From assembly GCA_029817715.1 (NCBI GenBank), contig JARUPY010000087.1, forward strand, positions 434,001 to 498,000: a stretch of DNA of 64,000 bases, given 5' to 3'. A program made the position numbers and the translations under genes. Shown here in pieces: positions 56,029 to 64,000 of the stretch (position 1 is its first letter; every line of letters starts with the position of its first letter). Under the pieces are notes generated by a model, which was given only the letters and a program-made list of their open reading frames with translations, had not been told where the DNA came from and ran no database searches. The DNA is from Melastoma dodecandrum. Taxonomy: Eukaryota; Streptophyta; Magnoliopsida; Myrtales; Melastomataceae.

Positions 56029-56709
56029 ATGATCATCCGCACCCGCTCCCGCGAAGGCGTCGACTGCCTCAACGTTCCAGACCCTTCCTCCGCCATCCTC
56101 GCCACCCTCATCTCCCTCATCGAAACTCAACTCCACATCCCTTCCGACTTCCAGTACCTCTCCTCCAATCAATCCATCCTCCTATCCAAGTCCCCCTCCG
56201 ACGCCTCCTCCCTCTCCCCCGACCCTTCCACCCCTCTCTCCTACCTTAGCCTCTCCCACGGCTCCATCCTCTACCTCTACTATGATCCCTCCTCTTTCTC
56301 CCGCACCTCCCTCACCCCTCCCTCTCCTTCATTCGCCTCCCGTCGCAAGATGACCATCGACGACCTCGTAGCCCGCCAGGTCCGTGTCGTCCGTCAGGAC
56401 ACTCCCCATTGCTCCCTCGACCGCGACTCCGCCCACTCCTTCCAGCTTTTTCTATCCGAGTCGCTTGCCTTTGCAGTTAAGTGCGGGGGGTTCTTCTATG
56501 GCAGGGTCGGTAACGGGGACGAGGTTTGGGCGGATTACATCTACGAGCCGCCCCAGCACGAGATGGACGGGAGGTTGGTTATCACGAGGGACCCAGAGGA
56601 GTAGAAGTTGGTCGAGGCAATTGCTGCCGGATTGGGGATGATGAACCTTGGGTTTATTGTTAGTAGGAGCGTTGGGGAGGATAGGGGGACAGATGGGAAT
56701 ATACAATGA
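56029..56709 (+). pseudogene. NPL4: NPL4 N-terminal half, captured gene fragment
   Basis: NPL4 is a cofactor of the CDC48/p97 unfoldase that helps extract ubiquitinated proteins. The open frame 56,029-56,604 starts MIIRTRSREGVDCLNVPDPS, the ubiquitin-like N-terminus. It continues through SHGSILYLYYD, RRKMTIDDLVARQVRVVRQD (56,344-56,403), SLAFAVKCGGFFYGRVGNGD and WADYIYEPPQHEMDGRLVIT. An in-frame TAG at 56,602 follows DPEE. Beyond it the frame still reads KLVEAIAAGLGMMNLGFIVS, so the stop is a later mutation. The C-terminal half is missing. No intron is visible. It sits in plus orientation inside the Pack-MULE and could be transcribed from its left end. Confidence 0.82.
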
Positions 56710-56769
56710 CCGCTGGGGACGGTTTATTTGTCTTACTAATAATGAAAGTTGTTTTTAATCCTGGAAGGA

Positions 56770-56948
56770 GTAAGCCTTTGCAAGGCCGACTTCCTAATTG
56801 CCTTATAGAAATTGGCCTTACAAAGGCCGACTTCATGCGGGTGGAATGGATGACATGAAGGCCGACTTCTGTTTGCGGATTATAAAATCGGCCTTACAAA
56901 GGCCGACTTTCTTCATGATCGAAGTCGGTCTTTGTAAGGCCGATTTCG
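56770..56948. repeat. subterminal cluster of palindromic motif gtcggcctt-tgt-aaggccgac
   Basis: Copies or half copies lie at about 56,774-56,792, 56,814-56,833, 56,884-56,909 and 56,921-56,946. The last two are inverted relative to each other. The consensus is an inverted repeat, aagtcggcctt around a 3-bp centre. It abuts the right terminal repeat. Confidence 0.75.
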
Positions 56949-57031
56949 CTACCTTAGTTAAGGAATTTCAAAATTTCTGACGGTATTTGACGAAATAATT
57001 TCCGGACCATTGTTATTTAGGAACAAAACCC
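56945..57031 (-). repeat. right terminal inverted repeat of the Pack-MULE
   Basis: It is the inverse partner of 53,316-53,403, followed by the 9-bp target duplication TTTCGATAT at 57,032-57,040. Confidence 0.88.
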
Positions 57032-57040
57032 TTTCGATAT

Positions 57041-57350
57041 GTGGGATTGTTTGTTTGTTGCACATCGCCTGTACATCAAATCGGTTCGATCGTAGTTGCT
57101 GTTATCAGTCAAAGCGTATCGACTATATTTAGTTGGGTGTGGCTGAAGTACCATGTACGGAAAATGCCGTGCACGGTTTTATACGGTGTTCTTAGACTTC
57201 GATCGACCACAACTTATATCGATCATAAAAGTGAAAAAAATTTATGTTTTTTCAAATTTTTTAATTTTTCTATGGTTTACAACGAAAAGTTCCTATCGAA
57301 AGGTTTTCGAACGAACTTTTCCTTAATAATTATGGGGGATGCTTGTTAAT
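57041..57350. other. short interval before the 86-bp array
   Basis: No recognised gene. The frame at 57,041-57,349 has no family signature. Confidence 0.3.
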
Positions 57351-58345
57351 TTCAGGATAGTTCGTGTCGCTTGGTTTTGAAACGAACTATCCTATAATGA
57401 TTACATAAGAGGTTCGTTCTATAGAACGTTCGTTCTGTTCAGGATCGCTCGTATCACTTGGTTTTGGAACGAACTATCCTATAACGATTACATAAGAGGT
57501 TCGTTCTACAGAATGATCGTTCTGTTAAGGAAAGTTTATACCAAGAGATGCTTGAACAATTTTCTTATAATGATTATGGGGGGAGTTTCATTCTACAAAT
57601 GTTTAATTTGTTCAAGAAAGTTCATACCACTTGGTTCGGGTATGAACTTTCCTAGAAGAATTGCATGAGAAGTTTGTTACGTAGGACGTTCATTCTGTTC
57701 ACGAAAGTTTGTACTAAGAAATGTTTGAATAAACTTTCCTGTAATGATTAATGGGAAAATTTATTCTACACGAAGTTCGTTCTGTTTAGGATTGTTCATG
57801 CTAGAAGGTTCTGTAACGAACTAACTTGTAATAATTACCTGAAAGATTCATTACACAGTAAGTTCGTTCTGTTAAAAAAGTTCGTACCGCTTGGTTCTAA
57901 AACGAACTTTCTCATAATGATTATAGAGAAGGTTCCTTTCATAGGAAGTTATCTCTATTCAGGATAGTTTATACCGAAAGGTTTAATAACGAACTTTTCA
58001 CTAATAGTTTATAGGGGAAGTTCGTTCAGAAGGTTATTGAAGGAATTTTCCTCTAATGATTACCTAGAGGTTCATTCTACTTGAGGTTTATTATGTTTAG
58101 TAAAGTTCATACCATTTGGTTCTGAAACAAACTTTCTTTAACGATTACTTGGAGGTTCGGTTCATTCTGTTCGGGAAAGTTCGTATTAACATATGTTGAA
58201 ATAAACCTTCCTATAATGATTATAATGAAGGTTCCTTTTACAAGAAGCTGGTTCTGTTCAGAATAGTTCATATCAAAAGGCTCGTGAGCGAACTTTTCAA
58301 TAATGATTATTGGGAAATTGATATGAACTTTGTTAAATACTTCAT
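57351..58345. repeat. ~86-bp tandem array, about 11 units, each with internal dyads
   Basis: Unit starts (variants of ctgttcaggatagttcgtac) lie near 57,351, 57,436, 57,523, 57,613, 57,697, 57,783, 57,869, 57,957, 58,091, 58,169 and 58,255. Spacing is mostly 84-90. Within units ggatagttcg and cgaactatcc (or aaagttcata and tatgaacttt) form an inverted pair around a cttggttttg-type loop. A taatgattac block and a second short pair (gttcgttct and agaacgttc) follow. No ORF. Confidence 0.85.
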
Positions 58346-59105
58346 GTAGGACGAACTCATGTAATCATCACTAAAAAGATCGTTCTATAATTTTCAGGTA
58401 CATTTTTTAAAAATAGTGCTTTGTAGTCGCAAAATAGGTCATAATCAATTGAAGTATAGGAAATGTAAAAAAAAAACTTTTATTATTTTACGATCAATCG
58501 CGAAATCGAGGGTGATTGATCAAAGCCTAAAACAAGTGAAAATAAGAACCCTACACGCCATTTTAGCGGTCACATACTTATGTCTCTTTGAAACAAGTTC
58601 CCGCCCTCCAGTAGGTTGAGATTTATTCATTTTGTAATCCAGAATTATTCGAAATTCTAATAATGTAAAAAGAGACAGAGGAAGATACAAGTGAAAATGA
58701 ATAAACCAACTCATCAGAAACCGAGAAAGCGAGATCTTTTCAAAGATTCCCCCACCACACCCTCATTATTATCCAATTCACCGTACACTTTGTTTCTTTC
58801 TTTTCCTCTTTATTGGTTTATGTGCTCTAATTTAATCATGAATTATCTTCAATTATTATTTGGTGGGAAACAGTGAAGCTTTTCCCAATAAAATAATTAA
58901 AGAGATCACCATCATCGTCATCATTATTATTAAATTACTCCCCCTATTACAAGGAAATGCAAGACTCCTCCACTAATTTGGAAAGGCAAAATATACGTAA
59001 ATGTCCTTAACTATAGTCGAACTTTCTTTTCTGTCAACTTTTTTTTTTATATACACAAATGTCACTACCTATGGTTTCTACCTTTTTTATGGCAAATAGT
59101 TGATG
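58346..59105. other. AT-rich non-coding stretch
   Basis: I see no gene. Short frames (58,416-58,619; 58,691-58,876) are AT-driven. It includes poly(A)/poly(T) runs and an attatt repeat near 58,920. Confidence 0.35.
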
Positions 59106-59184
59106 ACGTGAGGGAAATATCCCACGTGGACAGAGCGGAGCTTGTAACATCCTACGTGATGAAGCCTTATAATTCAGATGAGGA
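59106..59184 (+). repeat. left terminal inverted repeat of the MuDR-type MULE, with G-box
   Basis: It is nearly identical in inverse to 63,922-64,000 and contains cccacgtggac with the palindromic CACGTG (G-box) at about 59,133-59,138. Differences include agagcgg/ataacgg and tgatgaag/tggtgaag. Confidence 0.88.
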
Positions 59185-59423
59185 AAAGACCTCGGTCTTT
59201 CAAACGTGGAATATAGCAAATGTTGAAGAAGGAAGAAGCCCCCAGATTTGGAACCCTAATTGGGACCAGAAGAGGAAGGGCGGGCGAAGGCAGAAGAAGG
59301 AAGTGTGCGGGCGACCTGGAAGAAGGAAGTGGGCTATCCAGGAGGAAGGAAGTGAGGCGACCTGGCGAAGGACTTGGGCCGCTTTGGGTGGACGAGTTTG
59401 CAACCAGTTAGGAGGTAAAAGCT

Positions 59424-59930
59424 ATGAGTACTGGCTCTGCTGTATCGAGCTAAAATGTGGGTGGACGAGTTTGCAACCATGGAAGGAGGGTCACCCTGTA
59501 TACATCCTGGAGTAAGAGCAATCCTAGTCGGCGATTCTACAGGTGTTCGTACTGGAAGGACAGGTGTATTTCCCATCCTCTCTTTTCTTCCTGCCAACAG
59601 TCTCTTGTTGATTTGTCTGATAATTGACAAGTAGATGATTGTGGGTTTTTCGAGTGGATTGACGAGGACTTCCCAAGTAGGCAGAAGGATATCATGAATC
59701 AACTTTTCGAGTCGAAGAAAGTACCAGAGAAGGATATCGAATTTCTGAAGGGGAAATGTCAAACGAGAGAAGATCTTATAATAAAGTTGGAAGGGAAGGT
59801 TGTTAAGTACAAAAAACTGAAAGAGAAGACTGAGAAAATGAAGACCCAAATCTTTACTTTGCGACTGGTTGTACTTTGGTTAGCAGTTTTTGTATTGTTT
59901 TTTATTATTTTCATTGTTTTCATTAGGTAA
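59424..59930 (+). pseudogene. GRF-type zinc finger, coiled coil and C-terminal transmembrane protein, MULE cargo
   Basis: Two exons (59,424-59,565 and 59,635-59,930, inferred) give a 145-codon frame. Exon 1 reads MSTGSAVSS, a stop at 59,451, then GGRVCNHGRRVTLYTSW and NPSRRFYRCSYWKD. Exon 2 reads DCGFFEWIDEDFPSRQKD. Together these form a GRF zinc finger (CxH...NPSRRF...C...CGFFEW). A lysine/glutamate coiled coil (KGKCQTREDLIIKLEGKVVK) and a terminal membrane helix (LVVLWLAVFVLFFIIFIVFI) follow. GRF fingers bind nucleic acid. Plants have many small GRF-coiled-coil-TM proteins of unknown role. The single early stop is the only lesion seen. It faces away from the left G-box repeat, which may drive it. 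Confidence 0.7.
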
Positions 59931-60184
59931 TGTGGCTGGATGGTACTTGGCTGTTGTAAGTTGTATTTGCGATTGAATATAGCCTCCAGTAGTTGGCTGT
60001 TGTATTTCCTAGCAAGATTTGGATGTAGTTGGCTGTTGTAAAGTAGCTGAGCAATTAACATTTAGTTGAGCAAATGTAATTTGGCTGTAATTTGACTGAC
60101 CAATTCCCAATTGACAATTTTCCAGATTTGTACAATGACATAATTCTGTAAAGGAAAAATGTATTGTAAATGTGATTTGCCTAG

Positions 60185-60405
60185 AATAGGAGGAGGTTGC
60201 CCAGATTTGTACAGAATGCCCAAAATTTGTGATTTACCCAGAGTTGCCCAGATTTGGCCAGAATTGCGAGTGTTGCCCAGTTGCCCAGATTGCACCAGTT
60301 GCCCAGATTGCCCAGTTGCCCAGATTGCACCATATTGCACCACAATTGCACCAGATTGCACCACAATTGCACCAGATTGCACCAGAATTGAACCAACCAG
60401 AAGTT
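60185..60405. repeat. minisatellite ttgcccag / attgcacca
   Basis: Short units (ttgcccaga, ttgcaccaga, ttgcaccacaa) are repeated more than 15 times between the cargo gene and the transposase end. Not coding. Confidence 0.8.
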
Positions 60406-60409
60406 TCAT

Positions 60410-60575
60410 CACATTGATAAGAGTTTCAAAAGCTTACATAAAGTACCATTACATAAAGTACCATTACATTACAGAAAAGCAACAACAACAAGTTTCAAAA
60501 GTACCATCACATTACACTAACAGAAAGTACCATTTCCAGTACAGCTTAACAGAAAAATTACAACAACAACAACTT
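60410..60575. repeat. aagtaccattacat and caacaacaac short repeats
   Basis: The motif aagtaccat(t/c)acat occurs several times at about 60,438-60,540. It lies at the 3' side of the transposase gene. Confidence 0.55.
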
Positions 60576-63487
60576 TCAAGTATCCCTGCCCCTCTGTCTA
60601 GCATTTCCCCTGTTCTTCCTCATTACATTTCCCCTGCCCCTCCGCACAGCTTCTTTCTGTCTTGATTGTGGAGATACAATGGATTCCTGGCTCCGATCAG
60701 CACTTGTATCTTCTGCCATTGTTGTTCGTTGTGCAGGAGTAACTTTGCACATTCTCTTGTTATGCCCATGTCCTCCACAGTTCTGACAAGTCATGCGAAT
60801 AATCCTCCTGCCTGTAATGCAACAAAGAAGAGTTAACTGAGTTTTTATGTTGTGTTCATTGGTAATAGGTAATCTTATTATACCGGAGCCTTCAGATTTT
60901 TGTTCATCCATTGGTTGAACTGGAGTTGAACCTTGCTGCGAAGAGGCTTCACCCTTCCATGTCCTTTTATTCTGTCCGAAAACACCACAAGTAGAACACT
61001 TCATACATGTTCCTCTTTTGGACAACTTTGATGCTACAGTGGGCTGTGATGAATCCTTTGGTTCCTCCTCCTTAGAAACTCTCCTTTTGTTCTTCTTTGG
61101 TCGGCCAGGGAGCTTTTTATAAGGCGGTGGCCTTATAACTTCTAAGTTCTCACGCGGCCAGAATTTCACTAAATCTAAAGGCTCTAATACATGACCATAT
61201 GCTTTCTTATATGACAGAATTTTGACGCTACGATACACATAATCTTCTACTCGCCTTTTCATGAAATTGATGCAAGTTATTGCATGGGAGCAAGGCAGAG
61301 GATTCAAGTCCCAGAAACGACAGCTACAAGGACGTCTAGTGAAATCTACCAAATACATGTCCTTCTCATTATTAGCCAGAGGCACCTCAAACTTCTCTTC
61401 TAATGATGGTTTCACGACATACCTTCCAGCACTTTCTTTAAGTAATTCAACCTCTTTCCTTATGTTTGGACACAAGCTATCGTGGCTTCTTTCAGCAATC
61501 TTTCTCTTGTCACATTGTCGTACCATCAAGAGCCGACGAATTCCCTCAAGCATATCAATAAGAGGCATTCGGCGTGCAGCAACAATATATGAATTGAAGG
61601 TCTAACACATATTGTTTGTAATAGTGCCACACTTATTTGATGTGATGAAAAATGCTCGGCAGAAATGTTGCGGCCCTGGCTTAAGGAAATCATCAGCTGC
61701 TTCTATTGAACCAGGTATTCTATCACGGCCCTCTCTCATCTCTTTCAAAGCTATTACATAGTCAGTCTCATTGGTACTCTTCACAATCTTATAAAAGCAG
61801 TTCTTCAGGAATAACCCTTTATGCTTCACTTTCCAGTTTTGGTAAATATGCCTTGCACAATTCCTTTGCTCGGCGGCTGGTGCCAGATTCGCAACAGCAT
61901 TGAGCAGTCCCTGCAATAAAACAATTTACATGAACAACAATATCATGAATTGATTGACAACAGAAACAACAACGACATACCTTCTGTTGGTCTGATATGA
62001 ATGTCCAGCCTCCTCCACTGCCAACATCAAGAATCTAGAAAGGTAACTCCAAAAACATGCTCCAAAAATCTGTGTTTTCCCCTTCTACAACAGTCCAAGC
62101 TATGGGAAACATTCCTTCATTGCCATCGCGACCAACGGCACTTAAAAGAATCCCACCACACTTATGTTTAATAAAAGTCCCATCAAACCCTATAAAAGGT
62201 CTACATCCCTCTAAAAAACTAGATTTCAGAGCATCAAAACAAACAAAGAATCTCTTGAAAGTTGTATAAGTCCCTATTGAGAGAGTCAAGTCACAACTCA
62301 GCTTAAATGTAGAAGTCAGATATTTCAACCGCAGCACATCAAGATAGGGTCTCAGATCCTTGAAATGATCATCTATGGTGCCATTAATCAGCTTATCAGC
62401 TAACCAACTCGCCTTATAAACTTTCATTAACGGCACTTCTAAATGATGCTTGCCCATTACTTCCTGCTGAATTTCGCGGGATGTCACACCAGCCCTGCGA
62501 ATTTCCCCTTCAACGAATTGATTGGCCAACCATCTAGTTGTTGCTTGACGATTACTCATACTCCGACTACATTTATGCTCATTCAACACATACCTAACAA
62601 CAAATATATTTTCCTTCTTCAGCCAATACCCAAAACATCTCCACGGACAACCAGTCATATAAATAGCTTCCTGTCTATTGTCATTACTTCGTTTCCAACG
62701 CAAATTATACCCATTTGCAATAGCATACCACTGGACAGCATCATGCATTTGCAGAGGATTTTCAAAGCACAAACCAGCCTGCCACTCAATCAATTTGTGA
62801 TCACAGTGAGGGTTATATTCAATATATTCACACAATTGTTGCTTCCATCTATCCCCTATGGTCACACAACAAGAATCATCCCCTATTTCAGCATTTGATT
62901 TTTCGTACTCAGCCTCCACGTCGAGAACAGGCATGTCATTATCAATATCAGTTGGGTTAGGCTGAGGAACATCCAACTCCTCCTCCTTATCACTCTCACT
63001 TCTAACCTCATCCTCATTATCCGCCTTCTCAGTCTCCTCAATAGGATCATCCTCTAATTCTAATTCCTCAGTCTCCTCATGAGGATCTTCTTCTAAATCT
63101 AACTCATTAGCCTCCTCATGAGGGTCTTCTTCGACTTCTAAGTCATCAGCCATACTATCACCCTCTCCATTACAGTATATATCCACTGTTCCACCTTCCT
63201 GACATTCTTCTATCATTTTCATAACCTCCTTGTCTCCTACAATTTCTAATCAATGACAAGCTATGACCGGGATGCACATACCACATTTTCAACACCCTCC
63301 TTATCCCAGAATCTTTGGCCAGAACTACTAAGGTGAAATAACCTAAAAGGTCAGCATCCACCCCACAAAACTTAACTACCGTGCCTTCTGTATATGAGCA
63401 CAACCCAGATAAACACATCCTACCACCAATATGCATATTCAGATTCAGCCGCTTCATTGTATCTGTTAGTTCAGCCAAACAACACAA
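60576..63487 (-). pseudogene. mudrA-like: MuDR-type MULE transposase, nearly intact
   Basis: Minus-strand exons are approximately 63,487-61,981, 61,910-60,884 and 60,811-60,576, with clean GT/AG introns. N-terminal: MKRLNLNMHIGGR, an acidic region, then a MuDR DNA-binding domain (CFENPLQMHDAVQWYAIANG, CPWRCFGYW, VVRYVLNEHKCSRS). MULE catalytic core: first aspartate in FIGFDGTFIKHKCGG (near 62,190), GNEGMFPIAWTVVEGENTD (near 62,110) and the second in FISDQQKGL (across intron 1). SWIM finger RRPCSCRFWDLNPLPCSHAI (near 61,330-61,280). Two zinc-knuckle-like motifs (CMKCSTCGVFG, CQNCGGHGHNKRMC). Lesions are stops at 62,035 and 61,602 and a frameshift near 63,240. It would cut and move MULE ends. 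Probably inactive. Confidence 0.85.
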
Positions 63488-63559
63488 AAATTACCTACTT
63501 AATAACCTACCTAATCACGACAGCGAACAGTGGAGGCTAACAAGGGTTTGCCAACATAC

Positions 63560-63845
63560 CTGGTCTTCTTTCAGTCATACACAGGGTCGCCTTCTTCAAT
63601 CACACATAGGGTCGCAATCTTTCAGTCACACACAGGGTCTTCTTCGCCCTTCGCCTTCGTCTTCTTCAGTCACACAGAGGGTCGTCTTCGCCCTTCGCCT
63701 TCGTCTTCTTCAGCCACACACAGGGTGGTCTTCCGTCTTCGCCTTCGCCTTCTTCAGCCTTCACAGGGTCGCCTTCTTTCAGTCACACATAGGGTCGTCT
63801 TTCGTCTTCGCCTTCGCGACGTTCGCCTTCGCCTTCTCCGATTTC
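63560..63845. repeat. minisatellite cttcttcagtcacacacagggtcg
   Basis: Units of about 25-60 bp combine ttcagtcacacacagggtcg with cttcgccttcgtcttc blocks, repeated about eight times between transposase start and right terminal repeat. It probably lies in the transposase promoter or leader. Confidence 0.8.
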
Positions 63846-63921
63846 CTTAATGTTGAACAATTAGGGTTCCTCGTGTTTCTTTATTTTAATTTGGGGCCGG
63901 GCAACGAGGACAGAGGTTTTT

Positions 63922-64000
63922 TCCACATCTGAATTATGAGGCTTCACCACGTAGGATATTACAAGCTCCGTTATGTCCACGTGGGATATTTCCCTCACGT
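63922..64000 (-). repeat. right terminal inverted repeat of the MuDR-type MULE, with G-box
   Basis: It is the inverse partner of 59,106-59,184 and includes gtccacgtggga with CACGTG. It reaches the last base of the window, so it may be slightly longer. It lies upstream of the transposase start. Confidence 0.88.

Larger units (their letters stand above)
53316..57031 (+). mobile_element. complete Pack-MULE carrying an NPL4 fragment
   Basis: Terminal inverted repeats of about 88 bp: the left starts ggagttttattcctaaataa at 53,316, and the right, in inverse from 57,031, starts gggttttgttcctaaataac. Both continue with aaattatttcgtcaaata and actaaggta. The 9-bp flanks TTTCGATAC (53,307-53,315) and TTTCGATAT (57,032-57,040) are a target duplication with one change. 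The 9-bp length and long inverted repeats are typical of Mutator-like elements. There is no transposase inside. The interior carries an NPL4-derived coding piece, hence Pack-MULE. It must have been moved by an enzyme made elsewhere. Confidence 0.88.
59106..64000 (-). mobile_element. MuDR-type MULE with transposase (-) and GRF-zinc-finger/TM cargo gene (+)
   Basis: The left end (from 59,106, acgtgagggaaatatcccac) and the window end (inverse from 64,000, acgtgagggaaatatcccac) are terminal inverted repeats of about 79 bp with few differences. The element may extend a little past the window, so its target duplication cannot be seen. Inside are a small plus-strand gene (59,424-59,930), a minisatellite, a MuDR-type transposase on the minus strand (63,487-60,576) and a second minisatellite. 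The lesions are few, so the element is young compared with its neighbours. Confidence 0.85.

Noticed and set aside
56384..56706. Frames overlapping the NPL4 fragment on both strands
   Set aside because: The composition follows the C-rich NPL4 coding strand. They are shadows of the recognised frame.
57351..58345. CRISPR-like array
   Set aside because: Units are contiguous ~86-bp diverged tandem copies with no constant repeat alternating with unique spacers, and the window is eukaryotic.
60159..60665. 168-codon plus-strand ORF rich in C, P and Q
   Set aside because: It is produced by the ttgcccag/attgcacca minisatellite and the antisense of the transposase end.
63381..63932. 183-codon serine/phenylalanine-rich ORF
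   Set aside because: It is a translation of the ttcagtcacacacagggtcg minisatellite and the antisense of the transposase start.
1..64000. tRNA or rRNA genes
   Set aside because: I scanned by eye for A/B-box tRNA signatures and conserved rRNA blocks and found none I could support. A tRNAscan run would be decisive.

Overview
The window looks like an accessory, transposon-packed stretch of a flowering-plant (probably eudicot) nuclear chromosome. I base this on plant-lineage Ty3/gypsy (Tat and chromovirus) and Ty1/copia elements, FAR1-type and MuDR-type Mutator-like elements (MULEs), a hAT element, an endogenous caulimovirid fragment, and one intact intron-containing plant gene for a MORN-repeat phosphatidylinositol-4-phosphate 5-kinase. 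I cannot name the species.

Layout. 1-6.65 kb: decayed Tat retrotransposon A (pol on +, an antisense extra ORF on -, then LTR). 6.65-10.55 kb: non-coding DNA, a chromovirus gag relic and an LTR-like promoter fragment. 10.56-14.9 kb: 3' part of a second Tat element, B. 14.9-24.08 kb: a nearly full-length but dead copia element with a third ORF, truncated LTRs at both ends and a deleted integrase core. 24.08-26.25 kb: minus-strand Tat element E (LTR and integrase). 26.25-31.5 kb: plus-strand Tat element D (integrase tail, long spliced-looking antisense ORF, LTR). 31.8-34.3 kb: endogenous pararetrovirus (coat-like then movement-like protein). 34.1-35.6 kb: minus-strand Tat element F (gag start and LTR). 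35.6-38.64 kb: Tat element C (antisense ORF and LTR).

39.5-43.3 kb is the one clear host gene, an eight-exon PIP5K whose predicted splicing gives a clean 770-codon frame. Just downstream lies a 794-bp near-perfect palindrome (43,439-44,232), then a ~150-bp tandem repeat and a complete hAT insertion (45,212-47,007) with 8-bp target duplications. 48.2-52.9 kb holds a MULE with a FAR1-like transposase and, tail to tail, a ULP1-type cysteine protease gene (Kaonashi-like arrangement). 53,316-57,031 is a complete Pack-MULE (long terminal inverted repeats, 9-bp target duplication) carrying the 5' part of an NPL4 gene. 57.35-58.34 kb is an ~86-bp tandem array with dyads in each unit. 59,106 to the window end is another MULE with ~79-bp terminal inverted repeats that contain a G-box; it carries a MuDR-type transposase (-) and a small GRF-zinc-finger/coiled-coil/transmembrane gene (+).

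The elements are not a cooperating pathway. The recurrent theme is transposons carrying extra genes: Tat antisense plant-mobile-domain-like ORFs, the copia ORF3, ULP1, NPL4 and GRF-TM. Nearly all transposon ORFs carry stops or frameshifts. Lineage names come from motif recognition by eye and were not checked by database search.
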